Of a stretch of DNA of 64,000 nucleotides, positions 11,139-21,033 are shown one piece after another. The DNA is from Miniphocaeibacter halophilus. GTDB taxonomy: Bacteria > Bacillota > Clostridia > Tissierellales > Peptoniphilaceae. Location: NCBI RefSeq assembly GCF_016458825.1, contig NZ_CP066744.1:1795868-1859867 (forward strand), read 5' to 3'. Below the pieces are notes generated by a model. The model worked only from the letters and a program-made list of their open reading frames with translations, was not told where the DNA came from and did no database searches. The first letter of the stretch is position 1, and each line of letters starts with the position of its first letter. Position numbers and translations under genes: made by a program.

Positions 11139-12911
11139 TTGAAAGCAGGAAAAATAATAAAAGTTTCCGGACCTTTAGTTGTAGCTGAAGGAATGGAAGA
11201 TGCAAACGTATATGATGTTGTTGAAGTTTCAGAAGATAAGCTCATTGGAGAAATTATAGAAATGAGGGGCGACAAAGCCTCTATTCAAGTATATGAAGAA
11301 ACTACTGGTATAGGACCTGGAGATACCGTTATAACAACAGGATCTCCATTATCAATAGAGTTAGGGCCAGGTTTAATTGAGCAGATGTTTGATGGAATTC
11401 AAAGACCATTACAAGCTCTTCAAGATGCAGCAGGAGACTTTTTAACAAAAGGTGTCGAAGTAAACGCATTAAATAGAGAAAAGAAATGGGATTTTGTTCC
11501 AGTTGCTAAAGTTGGAGATGTTTTAAAACCAGGTGATGTTATTGGTACAGTCCAAGAAACACCTATAGTTAATCATAAAATAATGGTTCCAATGGGAGTA
11601 GAGGGTACTTTAACAAAAATAGAAAATGGTAGCTTTTCAGTTGATGAAGTTGTTGCAGTTATTAAAACTGAAAATGGCGAAAAAGAATTAACAATGATTC
11701 AAAAATGGCCAGTTAGACAAGGAAGACCTTACAGGAAAAAACTGGATCCGACAGAACCATTAGTTACAGGACAAAGGGTTATAGATACATTTTTCCCTGT
11801 TACAAAAGGGGGAGCTGCAGCTATACCGGGACCTTTTGGTTCAGGTAAAACAGTAGTTCAACATCAGCTGGCTAAATGGGCAGATGCTGAAATAGTTGTT
11901 TATGTAGGTTGTGGTGAACGTGGAAACGAAATGACCGACGTACTTATGGAATTCCCGGAAATAATAGATCCTAAAACAGGCGAATCGCTAATGAAAAGAA
12001 CCGTACTTATTGCAAATACATCAAATATGCCTGTTGCAGCAAGGGAAGCTTCCATATATACAGGAATAACAATATCAGAATACTTTAGAGATATGGGATA
12101 TTCAGTAGCAATGATGGCAGATTCAACATCAAGATGGGCAGAGGCTCTAAGAGAAATGTCTGGACGTCTTGAAGAGATGCCTGGTGATGAAGGATACCCT
12201 GCTTATTTAGCATCAAGAATAGCAGACTTTTATGAAAGAGCAGGAAAAGTTGAATGTTTAGGTGATGACAATAGAGTAGGAGCTTTAACAGTAATAGGAG
12301 CAGTATCACCTCCTGGAGGAGATATTTCTGAACCTGTTTCTCAGTCAACATTGAGAATTGTAAAAGTTTTCTGGGGACTAGATTATGCATTGTCCTACAG
12401 CCGTCACTTCCCAGCTATTAACTGGTTAGATTCATATTCTCTATATCAAACTAAGGTTGACAAATATTTAGATGAGAATATAAACGAAAATTTCTCAAGA
12501 GATAGAATTAGAGCTATGGCATTATTACAAGAAGAATCAGGACTTCAAGAAATAGTTAGACTTGTAGGTAGAGATGCTCTTTCAGATGGAGATCAATTAA
12601 AACTTGAAATTACTAAATCCATTAGAGAAGACTTTTTACAACAAAATGCTTTCCATGAAGTAGATACTTATTGTTCATTAAATAAACAATATAAGATGCT
12701 AGATACTATTTTAGAGTTTTATGATTTAGCACTGGAAGCTTTAGACAAAGGTATTTATACTTCTGAAATAGAAACTATGCCAATAAAAGATAGAATTGCA
12801 AGAGCGAAAAATATACCAGAAGATGAATTAAATAAATTTGACGAATTAAAAGAAGATCTAAAAGTTGAATTTAAGAAGTTAATAGAAAAAGGAGGGACTG
12901 TAAATGCTTAA
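11139..12911 (+). CDS. ntpA: V-type ATPase catalytic subunit A
   Basis: A 590-residue catalytic subunit. The Walker A loop is G231-P-F-G-S-G-K-T238, followed by the catalytic region [16 protein letters not shown] and [25 protein letters not shown] non-homologous insert between residues about 115 and 190 marks it as A and not an F-type beta subunit. TTG start at 11139 behind AAAGGAGA. It overlaps subunit B by eight bases. Six copies of A plus B form the head that hydrolyses ATP. Confidence 0.97.
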   Translation: MKAGKIIKVSGPLVVAEGMEDANVYDVVEVSEDKLIGEIIEMRGDKASIQVYEETTGIGPGDTVITTGSPLSIELGPGLIEQMFDGIQRPLQALQDAAGDFLTKGVEVNALNREKKWDFVPVAKVGDVLKPGDVIGTVQETPIVNHKIMVPMGVEGTLTKIENGSFSVDEVVAVIKTENGEKELTMIQKWPVRQGRPYRKKLDPTEPLVTGQRVIDTFFPVTKGGAAAIPGPFGSGKTVVQHQLAKWADAEIVVYVGCGERGNEMTDVLMEFPEIIDPKTGESLMKRTVLIANTSNMPVAAREASIYTGITISEYFRDMGYSVAMMADSTSRWAEALREMSGRLEEMPGDEGYPAYLASRIADFYERAGKVECLGDDNRVGALTVIGAVSPPGGDISEPVSQSTLRIVKVFWGLDYALSYSRHFPAINWLDSYSLYQTKVDKYLDENINENFSRDRIRAMALLQEESGLQEIVRLVGRDALSDGDQLKLEITKSIREDFLQQNAFHEVDTYCSLNKQYKMLDTILEFYDLALEALDKGIYTSEIETMPIKDRIARAKNIPEDELNKFDELKEDLKVEFKKLIEKGGTVNA

Positions 12912-14289
12912 GGATTATAAATCTGTAACGGAAGTAGTAGGCCCTCTTATGGTAGTAGAAGGTGTTGATGGGGTTAAATATGAAGAACTTGTAGATATTC
13001 AATTACAAAACGGCGAAAAAAGAAGAGGTCGTGTTATTGAAATCGAAGAAGACAAGGCAATGGTTCAAATTTTCGAAGGTTCTTCAGGAATTAACTTAAG
13101 GGATACCACCGTTAGATTTTTAGGTAGACCTTTAGAGCTAGGTGTTTCAGGAGATATGATTGGAAGGGTATTCGATGGTTTAGGTTCTCCAATGGACAAT
13201 GGACCAAAAATAATACCTGAAAAGAAAATAGATATTAATGGTTCACCTATTAATCCAGTATCCAGAGACTATCCTTCTGAATTTATTCAAACAGGTATTT
13301 CTACAATAGATGGATTAAATACTTTAGTTAGAGGTCAAAAACTACCTATATTCTCAGCTTCAGGACTTCCACATAACAATGTTGCAGTACAAATAGCTAG
13401 ACAAGCTAAAGTTTTAGGTAAGGGAGATAAGTTTGCCGTAGTTTTCGCTGCAATGGGAATAACTTTTGAAGAAGCACAATTCTTTATAGATGATTTTACA
13501 GAAACAGGAGCTATAGATAGGGCTGTTTTATTTATGAATTTAGCAAATGACCCTGCTATTGAAAGACTTGCAACACCTAAAATGGCCTTAACTTGTGCTG
13601 AGTATTTAGCTTTTGAAAAGGGAATGCATGTTCTTGTTATTTTAACAGACATGACTAACTATGCAGAAGCACTACGTGAAGTTTCAGCAGCAAGAAAAGA
13701 AGTTCCAGGTCGTAGGGGTTATCCAGGATACTTATATACTGACCTTTCTACAATATATGAAAGAGCCGGTAGAATTAAGGGTAGAGATGGTTCAATAACG
13801 CAAATTCCAATTTTAACAATGCCTGAAGAGGATATTACACATCCAATTCCGGACTTAACAGGATATATTACAGAAGGACAAATAATATTATCTAGGGATT
13901 TATACAAATCAGGTATAGAGCCTCCTATTTTTGTAATACCTTCACTTTCAAGATTAAAGGACAAGGGTATAGGTAAAGGAAAAACTAGAGAAGATCATGC
14001 TGACACTATGAACCAAATATATGCAGGATATGCATCCGGTAGGGAAGCAAGAGACTTAGCTGTTATTCTTGGAGAAAGTGCATTATCTGAAGCAGACAAG
14101 GCGTTTTCAAAATTTGCAGAAGAATTTGAAAAAGAATATGTAAATCAAGGTTACTATAATAATAGATCTATAGAGGAAACATTAAATCTTGGTTGGAAAT
14201 TATTAAGAATAATTCCAAGATCTGAACTAAAGAGAATAAGGGATGAATATTTAGATAAATATTTGGATGAATCTCAAGGGGATGATTAG
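12904..14289 (+). CDS. ntpB: V-type ATPase regulatory subunit B
   Basis: A 461-residue non-catalytic head subunit. Where subunit A has a P-loop it has [18 protein letters not shown], as expected for B. Other hallmarks are [29 protein letters not shown] and the arginine-bearing [12 protein letters not shown] region that completes the active site of A. The stop codon directly abuts the ATG of subunit D. Confidence 0.97.
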   Translation: MLKDYKSVTEVVGPLMVVEGVDGVKYEELVDIQLQNGEKRRGRVIEIEEDKAMVQIFEGSSGINLRDTTVRFLGRPLELGVSGDMIGRVFDGLGSPMDNGPKIIPEKKIDINGSPINPVSRDYPSEFIQTGISTIDGLNTLVRGQKLPIFSASGLPHNNVAVQIARQAKVLGKGDKFAVVFAAMGITFEEAQFFIDDFTETGAIDRAVLFMNLANDPAIERLATPKMALTCAEYLAFEKGMHVLVILTDMTNYAEALREVSAARKEVPGRRGYPGYLYTDLSTIYERAGRIKGRDGSITQIPILTMPEEDITHPIPDLTGYITEGQIILSRDLYKSGIEPPIFVIPSLSRLKDKGIGKGKTREDHADTMNQIYAGYASGREARDLAVILGESALSEADKAFSKFAEEFEKEYVNQGYYNNRSIEETLNLGWKLLRIIPRSELKRIRDEYLDKYLDESQGDD

Positions 14290-14928
14290 ATGGCTAAGCT
14301 AAATGTAAATCCTACTAGAATGGTCTTATCGGAATTAAAGGAAAGACTAGCTACTTCTACTAGGGGACATAAATTATTAAAGGATAAGCAAGACGAGCTA
14401 ATGAGACGTTTTATTGGCTTAATTAGAAAAAATAAGGAATTAAGACTTGAAGTTGAAGAAGAATTAAGTAATTCCTTTAAAGATTTTTTGCTTGCTTCTG
14501 CTATAATGAGTCCGGAATTTCTTGATGAAGCTGTCTCTTTTCCAAAAGAAAATATAGATGTTGATATTACTACAAAGAATATTATGAGTGTTAATATTCC
14601 TGTTATGAAATTTATTAAAACTGAAATAGATGATACAGGTAGTATTTATCCTTACGGTTATGCTCAAACTTCAGCTGATTTAGACTATGCAATAGAAGGC
14701 TTAGACAAAATTATGGATAAACTTCTAGAATTAGCAGAAGTAGAAAAAGCTTGTCAATTAATGGCAAAAGAATTAGAAAAGACAAGAAGAAGAGTAAATG
14801 CTCTAGAATATAGAACAATTCCTGATTTAGAGGAAACTATAAAATATATTCGTAGTAAATTAGACGAAAATGAAAGAGCAACTATAACAAGATTAATGAA
14901 GGTTAAAGATATTATTCAAGAAAAATAG
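14290..14928 (+). CDS. ntpD: V-type ATPase central-shaft subunit D
   Basis: A 212-residue protein whose long N- and C-terminal helices form the rotating shaft. Family signatures are [36 protein letters not shown] at the start (only 20 or fewer residues of each part are diagnostic: [28 protein letters not shown]) and [21 protein letters not shown] near the end. It is the last gene of the operon and is followed by a perfect terminator. Confidence 0.95.
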   Translation: MAKLNVNPTRMVLSELKERLATSTRGHKLLKDKQDELMRRFIGLIRKNKELRLEVEEELSNSFKDFLLASAIMSPEFLDEAVSFPKENIDVDITTKNIMSVNIPVMKFIKTEIDDTGSIYPYGYAQTSADLDYAIEGLDKIMDKLLELAEVEKACQLMAKELEKTRRRVNALEYRTIPDLEETIKYIRSKLDENERATITRLMKVKDIIQEK

Positions 14929-14961
14929 CAAACACAACACTTAGTGTTGTGTTTGTTTTTT
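14929..14961 (+). terminator. Terminator of the V-ATPase operon
   Basis: A perfect 12-bp stem CAAACACAACAC / GTGTTGTGTTTG with a three-base loop and a run of six T. Confidence 0.95.
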
Positions 14962-14987
14962 GATTAAATTATTTGGAGTGTTCGTAT

Positions 14988-15491
14988 ATGGATAAAAGTT
15001 TAAAAAATTTAATTTACTGTGCCCTATTAACTTCATTGGTAATAGTAGGCACAATAATTATAAGAATTCCAATTCCGGCAGTTTCAGGCTACATAAATTT
15101 TGGAGATTTATTTATATTTTTAGGAGCTAGTTTATTTGGACCTATTGTTGGGGCTTTAGCTGGTGGAATAGGCTCAGCTTTAGCTGATATATTATCTGGT
15201 GGTGCACAATGGGCATTATTTTCCTTAATTATAAAAGGGTTAATGGGACTTGTTGTAGGAAAACTTGCTTATAAGAATAAATTTTATGGATATAAAAATT
15301 TAATTGGAACAATTTTAGCGATAATTATTCTCGTTATTGGGTATTATATATCTGGATCATTAATAATAGGAAGTTTTATTACTGGTTTAACATCAATACC
15401 ATATGATTTATTACAGGGAATTATTTCCTCTGTAATATATTTTATTATGGGCGGAAGAATATTAAAACTGAAGTTTAAAAAAGGTGAGTAA
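14988..15491 (+). CDS. ECF transporter substrate-binding (S) component
   Basis: A 167-residue, five- to six-helix membrane protein with a GYINFGDLFIFLGASLFGP stretch and a glycine-rich GALAGGIGSALADIL helix, typical of DUF1393/COG4720-like ECF S components for vitamins or their precursors. The substrate is not evident. ATG 14988 is used because TTTGGAG at 14972-14978 is correctly spaced. No EcfA or EcfT is encoded in the window, so it must share an energising module coded elsewhere. It abuts the folT-like gene directly. Confidence 0.75.
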   Translation: MDKSLKNLIYCALLTSLVIVGTIIIRIPIPAVSGYINFGDLFIFLGASLFGPIVGALAGGIGSALADILSGGAQWALFSLIIKGLMGLVVGKLAYKNKFYGYKNLIGTILAIIILVIGYYISGSLIIGSFITGLTSIPYDLLQGIISSVIYFIMGGRILKLKFKKGE

Positions 15492-16028
15492 ATGTCAATT
15501 ATAAAAGAGTGGTTTAATATAGAAGAGCTTAAAAATGTAAGAAATTTAGTTATATGTGCAATAATGGTCGCTTTAAATGTAGTGTTGAGTCTTTTTGAAA
15601 TACCCTTATTTGGAAATACAATAATGATAGGTTTTCAATTTTTAGCATTGGTAGTTGTTGGTTATTTATATGGACCTATGCCTGCTGCAATAGTAGGAGG
15701 AATAGGTGATATTATAGGGGCAATGTTATTTCCTAAAGGGATATTTTTCCCTGGATTTACTTTAAATGCTATGGTTGAAGGCTTTATATATGGAGTATTT
15801 TTTTATAAAAAACAAGTGGATATTAAAAGGATAATGGTTGCTTTCTTTATACAATTAATCTTAGTTTCTTTTATAATGACGCCTACTTGGATTTATATTT
15901 TATATTCAAAAAATTTATTATTGACAAAAATGGTATATATAACTAAAATTGGGAAATATCCAATAGATGTATTAATCACTTATTTATTTTTGAAAATATT
16001 AAATAGAAGTGGGGTATTAAAGAAATAA
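15492..16028 (+). CDS. folT: ECF transporter S component, folate type (FolT-like)
   Basis: A 178-residue membrane protein. The run YGPMPAAIVGGIGDIIGAML, then PKGIFFPGFTLNAMVEGFIYG, is the folate-family S-component signature. Late helices contain SFIMTPTWIYILY. It starts one base after the stop of the preceding S component, so the two form an operon. No ATPase or EcfT subunits are nearby. Confidence 0.8.
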   Translation: MSIIKEWFNIEELKNVRNLVICAIMVALNVVLSLFEIPLFGNTIMIGFQFLALVVVGYLYGPMPAAIVGGIGDIIGAMLFPKGIFFPGFTLNAMVEGFIYGVFFYKKQVDIKRIMVAFFIQLILVSFIMTPTWIYILYSKNLLLTKMVYITKIGKYPIDVLITYLFLKILNRSGVLKK

Positions 16029-16070
16029 ATACCTATTTAAATAATATAATCTTATTAAGGAGCAGATATT

Positions 16071-16748
16071 ATGAAAAAAATAGTTTTCGTTAGACATGGC
16101 CAAAGTGAATGGAATTTGGAAAATAAATTTACCGGTTGGGTAGATGTGGATTTAAGTGAGGAAGGTTATAACCAGGCAGAAAATGCAGGTAAAAAAATTA
16201 AAGAAGCTGGACTTGAATTTGATTTAGCCTTTACTTCTGTATTGAAAAGAGCCATTAAAACCTGTCATATTGTATTGGAAGAATCTAACCAGTTATGGAT
16301 TCCCGAAATTAAATCTTGGAGATTAAATGAAAGACATTATGGTGCATTACAAGGATTAAATAAAAAAGAAACAGCAGAAAAATATGGTGATGAAAAAGTT
16401 CATCAATGGAGAAGGTCCTATGATGTGCTTCCACCGCTATTAAATAGTGAAGAACAGGTATTTGATAGAAAATATGCAAATTTGCCAAAGGGAACAGTTC
16501 CACTTGGAGAAAATTTAAAAGTTACCTTGGAAAGGGTAATACCTTTCTGGGAAGATCAAATAGCACCTTTAGTATTAGATAATAAAACAATTTTAGTGGC
16601 TGCTCATGGAAACTCATTAAGAGCTTTAGTAAAACATATTGAAGGAATTTCAGATGAAGAAATTATGAAGTTGGAAATACCAACAGGAGAACCTTTAGTA
16701 TTAGAACTAAATGATGATTTAACTATAAATAAAAAATATTATCTATAA
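16071..16748 (+). CDS. gpmA: 2,3-bisphosphoglycerate-dependent phosphoglycerate mutase
   Basis: A 225-residue histidine-phosphatase-fold enzyme interconverting 3- and 2-phosphoglycerate. The catalytic motif is VRHGQSEWN (His9), the second half has [20 protein letters not shown], and the second histidine is in [11 protein letters not shown]. Together these distinguish it from plain histidine phosphatases. GGAG ribosome binding site. Its terminator hairpin has been split by the IS at 16772. Confidence 0.93.
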   Translation: MKKIVFVRHGQSEWNLENKFTGWVDVDLSEEGYNQAENAGKKIKEAGLEFDLAFTSVLKRAIKTCHIVLEESNQLWIPEIKSWRLNERHYGALQGLNKKETAEKYGDEKVHQWRRSYDVLPPLLNSEEQVFDRKYANLPKGTVPLGENLKVTLERVIPFWEDQIAPLVLDNKTILVAAHGNSLRALVKHIEGISDEEIMKLEIPTGEPLVLELNDDLTINKKYYL

Positions 16749-16763
16749 ATTAAACCCCAACTG

Positions 16764-16771
16764 CTAATTAA
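16764..16771 (+). repeat. Left 8-bp target-site duplication of IS copy 1
   Basis: CTAATTAA immediately before the left IS end GGTTCT; identical to 18268-18275. Confidence 0.95.
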
Positions 16772-18267
16772 GGTTCTTTGTCAAATGGTGTTGGTATACA
16801 ATAAAATAACAAACTACTTTTATATCAGGCAGCTATATAGTTGCCTGATAATTCTTTATTGGCTTCATTAAATTTTTAATTATAAAAACTCTATTTCTAA
16901 AATTATAAAATGACCTATATCCAAAAACTATTCTTTTTATACTTTTAATAAGATTATTAGTACCTTCCAAGGGTCCATTTGTAATGTTCGTACTTAAAGT
17001 GTTTTTCACATATTCAAAATATTTTAACAAGGTGTTTATAGCTACTTCCATTTGTTCACTTACTGTATCCTTAAATAAAGTTAAATGTTCCCTTAATCTT
17101 TTAGAATTTTCACATCTAATATCAGATAAAAGAATTTGATAAACCTCATATGTTTTCTTTAAATTATCATCAACGGCTATAGTTTCATTTACTACATCAG
17201 ATGTGCTTTTCCACTTATTAAAATGTGTCCATTTACTAAAGTGGATTATATCAAGTTTAGAAGAATCCTTTTGAATTAGCTTCCAATATCTTTTTAGTCT
17301 TTTATATTCAATAGAGGAAGTACTAAAGTTTTTCATTATTTCAATCCTTGTTTTTAACAAAGCCCTGCCAATAAGATTTACAATATGAAACTTATCTAAA
17401 ACTATTTGAGCATTAGGAAAAACATCCTTAATTAATGACATATAAGGTTTATATATATCTATACAAATATATTTCACATTTGCTCTTGCTTTATAGGTAA
17501 ACTTTCTAAAATATTTAGTTAAATAAGGGAGAGTACGATTTTCAACAATATCTATAATATTAAAATTCTTCCTATCACCATTACAAAAGATAAAGCTCAT
17601 ACTGCCCTTAGCATCTTTAGTGGATTTGAATTCATCAAAACACAAAGTTTCAGGCAGATATGACTTGTTAACTCTAAAAGCCTTATAATTAGCCTCTAAA
17701 GAACGACTAACAGTATTAGAAGATACGTAATTTAACCTAGCAATATCCTTTTGACTTATTTTCATAGTTAGATTTTCAGTTATATGTAATTTTACCCTAT
17801 TTGAAATAAAACAATTTTTCTCTACAATATTGGTTTTTGCTGTAAAAGTATGAGAACATTCTTTACAAAAAAATCTTTGTTTTCTTAATTTTAAAATAGT
17901 AGGATCTCCATTTAGTGGAAGAAGTTTAATATTTGATATTTTATTTCCGTGCTTAATAATTGCATTCTTGTCCATATTTCCACAAATTGGACAAACATTA
18001 GGAGTATAAGAAAGTTTAGCGTCTATAACTTTATATGTTACATTGTTCTTTCTCATGTTATTGCTGAATTTAATAAATTTAATATTCTTATCTTTTATTC
18101 CTAAGAAATCTAAGATATAATTACTTGTAGACATAATGACCTCCGATTGGTATTTTGTAGTGAATTTATTGTATCGGAAAAATGGTTGTTATGTCTCTTT
18201 TTTTATAAAAAAATGGTGCTGGAGAAGATTTTCATTTTTCTTCACCAACACCATAAATTATAGAACC
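16772..18267 (-). mobile_element. ISL3-family insertion sequence, copy 1 (intact)
   Basis: A 1496-bp element with imperfect terminal inverted repeats: the left end and the reverse complement of the right end both read GGTTCT, then about seven variable bases, then ATGGTGTTGGT. It is flanked by a perfect 8-bp duplication, as expected for ISL3. It contains one full-length transposase on the minus strand. The right 70 bases also contain an internal imperfect hairpin that includes the terminal repeat. Copy 2 (48384-49877) is nearly identical, so both are recent. Confidence 0.95.
16833..18134 (-). CDS. ISL3-family transposase, full length
   Basis: A 433-residue DDE transposase. The N-terminal zinc-binding region has CPICGNMDKN and CKECSHTF; a helix-turn-helix follows (ISQKDIARLNYVSSNTVSRSL). 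The catalytic acids are probably in CFDEFKSTKD, LDKFHIVNLIGRAL and GPLEGTNNLIKSIKR. A GGAGGT site precedes the ATG. The C-terminal block is typical of ISL3 and includes YRSFYNFRNRVFI. No frameshift, so it is probably active. Confidence 0.95.
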   Translation of the reverse strand: MSTSNYILDFLGIKDKNIKFIKFSNNMRKNNVTYKVIDAKLSYTPNVCPICGNMDKNAIIKHGNKISNIKLLPLNGDPTILKLRKQRFFCKECSHTFTAKTNIVEKNCFISNRVKLHITENLTMKISQKDIARLNYVSSNTVSRSLEANYKAFRVNKSYLPETLCFDEFKSTKDAKGSMSFIFCNGDRKNFNIIDIVENRTLPYLTKYFRKFTYKARANVKYICIDIYKPYMSLIKDVFPNAQIVLDKFHIVNLIGRALLKTRIEIMKNFSTSSIEYKRLKRYWKLIQKDSSKLDIIHFSKWTHFNKWKSTSDVVNETIAVDDNLKKTYEVYQILLSDIRCENSKRLREHLTLFKDTVSEQMEVAINTLLKYFEYVKNTLSTNITNGPLEGTNNLIKSIKRIVFGYRSFYNFRNRVFIIKNLMKPIKNYQATI

Positions 18268-18275
18268 CTAATTAA
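18268..18275 (+). repeat. Right 8-bp target-site duplication of IS copy 1
   Basis: CTAATTAA immediately after the right IS end; identical to 16764-16771. Confidence 0.95.
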
Positions 18276-18291
18276 CAGTTGGGGTTTTTAA

Positions 18292-18708
18292 CTATATGTC
18301 AGCATCTTGACATTTTGGACAAGTACCGCTTAAATATATATTTTTACTATCTATTTCAAAATCTTTTAAATCTTCAGAATCAACTAAATTATATGGAAAA
18401 TGGAAATTATAAATTGTACCACATTTTTTACATTTAAAATGGCCATGAGGTTCTGTTATAATATCATATCTAATTTCCGTATTCTCTATTTTTATTTCAT
18501 CTACAATATTTGCCTTAACAAATGATTTTAAAGTATTGTATACCGTTGTTTTAGAAAGTGTCGGTATAATAGGGCATAAATTAATATATATTTCGTCAAC
18601 AGTAGGATGTGTATGATTTAAATTAAGATATTCTAAGATTTTTAACCTTTGAAAAGTAGGCCTAATATCCGCTTCAATTAACATATTTTTTAAGTTATCC
18701 GTATCCAT
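18292..18708 (-). CDS. perR: Fur-family regulator, PerR-like
   Basis: A 138-residue metalloregulator: an N-terminal winged helix (IPTLSKTTVYNTLKSF is the recognition region) and a C-terminal dimerisation domain with structural zinc pairs CKKC and CPKC. Alignment by eye with PerR keeps the regulatory-metal ligands in HTHPT, RYDII and PHGHF. The position of the peroxide-reactive Asp104 is Asn in TIYNF. The ATG at 18708 is chosen for AAGGGTGAT upstream and because it places a PerR-box-like palindrome in the leader. PerR is favoured over Fur or Zur, but this is inference. Confidence 0.75.
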   Translation of the reverse strand: MDTDNLKNMLIEADIRPTFQRLKILEYLNLNHTHPTVDEIYINLCPIIPTLSKTTVYNTLKSFVKANIVDEIKIENTEIRYDIITEPHGHFKCKKCGTIYNFHFPYNLVDSEDLKDFEIDSKNIYLSGTCPKCQDADI

Positions 18709-18719
18709 ATTATCACCCT

Positions 18720-18734
18720 TTGTAATTATTACAA
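18720..18734. promoter_or_regulatory. PerR/Fur-box-like operator
   Basis: A perfect 7-1-7 palindrome TTGTAATTATTACAA that differs from the PerR box TTATAATNATTATAA at two symmetrical positions. It lies 12 bases upstream of the regulator's start, so it suggests autoregulation. Confidence 0.6.
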
Positions 18735-18836
18735 TAATTTTATCATTACATAAATGGAAAGTCAAATTAGCAACTTGTAAAAATCAATGTTACATTGTAA
18801 AATGGTAAAGGTTAAATAATATTTAAAGGAGGAAAT

Positions 18837-20096
18837 ATGTCAAAGAGAATTATTCATGTAGATGAAAAAGTGCCATTTGGGATGTTAGTACCACTAAGTA
18901 TACAACATACATTTGCTATGTTTGGTGCGTCTGTATTAGTTCCTATTGTTTTAAAATTCGACCCGGCTATTGTTTTATTAATGAATGGTATAGGTACCTT
19001 GATGTTTATTTTTATTACTAAAAAGAAAGCTCCAGCTTATTTAGGTTCAAGTTTTGCTTTTTTAGGACCAGCCGGAATAATAATGAGTTCAATGGGAGCA
19101 GAATATGCTCAAGGGGCTTTTGTTGCTATTGGAATTTTAGGTTGTTTATTAGCTTTAATTATTTATAAGTTTGGAACGGATTGGATTAATGTTGTTCTGC
19201 CTCCAGCTGCAATGGGAGCAGTAGTTTCCTTAATAGGTTTTGAACTGGCAGGAGCCACAGTAAAAGGTGGACAGATTGGTGCAGAAATTATGACTGAAAA
19301 TGCATCTACAGAACATATAGTTGTATTTTTAGTAACCTTGTTAGTAGCTGTAATTGGTTCGGTTGTATTTAAAAAATTCTTAGCAACTATTCCAATTCTA
19401 ATAGCTATAATAGTAGGTTACTTAGTAGCTTTTGCCTTAGGATTAGTTGATTTTACACCTGTTTTAGAGGCGAAACTATTCACTCTACCAACATTTAGAC
19501 TACCTGCTTTTGATATGAAGGCAATTTTAACGATGTTACCTGTTATTTTAGTTATTACATCGGAACATATTAGCCATCAAGTTGTTACTAGTAATATAAT
19601 TGGTAGAAACTTAATAAAAGATCCGGGACTTCATAGAAGTATATTTGCTGATAATTTTTCAACGGCAGTGTCTGGAATGGTAGGAGGAGTTCCTACTACA
19701 ACTTATGGGGAAAATATTGGGGTAATGGCAGTTACAGGAGTGTATTCTGTTTATGTTATAGCCGGTGCTGCAGTTATATCTATATTAATGGCATTTATAG
19801 GACCATTATCTGCATTGATTCAAACAATTCCGGGAGATGTTATAGGTGGAGTAACATTCTTATTATATGGTATGATAGGTTCTTCAGGAATAAGGTTACT
19901 AGTAGATGAAAAAGTTGATTATAGTAAATCTAAAAATTTAATATTAACTTCAGTAGTATTTGTTACAGGCTTAAGTGGTTTACAAATTAATTTTGCAGGA
20001 ATACAATTATCCGGTATGGTATTGTCCTCACTAGTAGCGGTAATTTTAAGTTTGCTATTCTATATATTTGATAGATTAGGCTTAATGAATGAATAA
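18837..20096 (+). CDS. uraA: Uracil/xanthine permease (NCS2 family, UraA-like)
   Basis: A 419-residue nucleobase symporter with about 12-14 membrane helices. UraA-like features are PFGMLVPLSIQHTFAMFGAS near the N-terminus, the helix-8 motif TSEHISHQVVTSNI with its substrate-binding Glu, and the short-strand motif TTTYGENIGVMAVTGV. The residues agree with a uracil permease rather than a xanthine transporter. It fits with the upp gene at 5659. An AAAGGAGG site precedes the ATG. It is divergent from the PerR-like gene. Confidence 0.88.
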   Translation: MSKRIIHVDEKVPFGMLVPLSIQHTFAMFGASVLVPIVLKFDPAIVLLMNGIGTLMFIFITKKKAPAYLGSSFAFLGPAGIIMSSMGAEYAQGAFVAIGILGCLLALIIYKFGTDWINVVLPPAAMGAVVSLIGFELAGATVKGGQIGAEIMTENASTEHIVVFLVTLLVAVIGSVVFKKFLATIPILIAIIVGYLVAFALGLVDFTPVLEAKLFTLPTFRLPAFDMKAILTMLPVILVITSEHISHQVVTSNIIGRNLIKDPGLHRSIFADNFSTAVSGMVGGVPTTTYGENIGVMAVTGVYSVYVIAGAAVISILMAFIGPLSALIQTIPGDVIGGVTFLLYGMIGSSGIRLLVDEKVDYSKSKNLILTSVVFVTGLSGLQINFAGIQLSGMVLSSLVAVILSLLFYIFDRLGLMNE

Positions 20097-20102
20097 AAAT
20101 AT

Positions 20103-20131
20103 AAAAACTATGCTTTTATGCATAGTTTTTT
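20103..20131. terminator. Bidirectional terminator
   Basis: Stem AAAACTATGC / GCATAGTTTT with T-runs on both strands, between the convergent permease and RNase H-like genes. The stop codon of the minus-strand gene lies in the loop. Confidence 0.85.
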
Positions 20132-21033
20132 ATATTTTTTAAACTGTCAATTACAATATTTTTAATAAGATTTAGATTATATTTTCCATCTACAAATATC
20201 GGTATAAGATTTTCTTTAATATTAGGATATATATTTTTTATATTAAAATTATCCGGATAAATTACACATGTAGCATCTGTTTCAGAGTCAATTAAACCGG
20301 TAAGAACTTTAAATTTCAAATTTAATAAATTTTCACCATTACTAATTGAATAATATTTAGAATTAAATTCCAGTTCAAAAGTATTTTCTTGTAAATTATA
20401 CAAAGAAACATTTAAAATATTTTTATTTATTTTGAAATTATAGGGCGCTACTTTAAAGTTTAAATCATAAATATTAAAATAAATTTCATCATTTTTTAAA
20501 TTATCCATTAAAGAATTTAATATTTCGTATCTGTAGATTACAGATAATCTACCTTCATATAGTAGCTTTTCCAAAGATTTAGAATCTTTATTTTCTAAAT
20601 AATTTTTATATAACTTTATATTATCTTTAATATTTCCTAACTTATAATCTTTATTGCATAAATTTGTATATACATTTTTTATGCTATAATTTTTTTGTGG
20701 GTTAAAATTATATTTTTTTAAAAACAAATAAATATCAAAATTACTATAATCTATTAAATCTAAAGAATTATTCTTTAACAACTCTTTTAAAAATGGTATG
20801 TCAAAGGACTCACCATTAAAGGTAATTAATTTTTTATTACCTATAATATTAACAAACTCTTTTAAGTCATCTTTAGAATTTTCATCAATAAAATATTGAA
20901 TAATTTGATTTTTATCTGTAATTAAATTAATTAAAAATATTTTGTTCTTTTTTCTATTAATTCCTGTTGAATTGACTGAGAGAACAAGTTGATCTTTTTT
21001 TAAACTATTTGTAAATTCTGTCTTATATTTCAT
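20116..21033 (-). CDS. Ribonuclease H-like (YprB-type) domain protein
   Basis: A 305-residue protein. Residues about 15-160 resemble the RNase H-like/DnaQ-type superfamily seen in YprB (PF13482): LVLSVNSTGINRKKNKIFLI as the first strands, LITFNGESFDIPFLKELLK as the ExoII-like motif and DIYLFLKKY as a later acidic motif. The C-terminal half (about 170-305) is a diverged region of unknown fold. Nuclease activity is plausible, but the first acidic motif is weak (S-V-N rather than D-x-E). The start overlaps the stop of the surface-protein gene upstream by one base. Confidence 0.6.
   Translation of the reverse strand: MKYKTEFTNSLKKDQLVLSVNSTGINRKKNKIFLINLITDKNQIIQYFIDENSKDDLKEFVNIIGNKKLITFNGESFDIPFLKELLKNNSLDLIDYSNFDIYLFLKKYNFNPQKNYSIKNVYTNLCNKDYKLGNIKDNIKLYKNYLENKDSKSLEKLLYEGRLSVIYRYEILNSLMDNLKNDEIYFNIYDLNFKVAPYNFKINKNILNVSLYNLQENTFELEFNSKYYSISNGENLLNLKFKVLTGLIDSETDATCVIYPDNFNIKNIYPNIKENLIPIFVDGKYNLNLIKNIVIDSLKNIKNYA

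Larger units (their letters stand above)
16752..18288. terminator. Bidirectional terminator split by an IS insertion
   Basis: The left arm AACCCCAACTG lies at 16753-16763, just after gpmA, and the right arm CAGTTGGGGTT at 18276-18286, just before the convergent regulator gene. They would form an 11-bp stem whose loop is exactly the 8-base target CTAATTAA. The IS now separates the arms by about 1.5 kb, so neither side retains a functional hairpin from this element. Confidence 0.85.

Noticed and set aside
12085-12390. A 101-residue Leu-rich minus-strand frame inside the V-ATPase A gene
   Set aside because: It is the mirror of the strongly conserved catalytic subunit; its composition is an artefact of the opposite-strand codons.
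14988-16028. A complete ECF vitamin transporter operon
   Set aside because: Only S components are present; no ATPase or EcfT gene is in the window.
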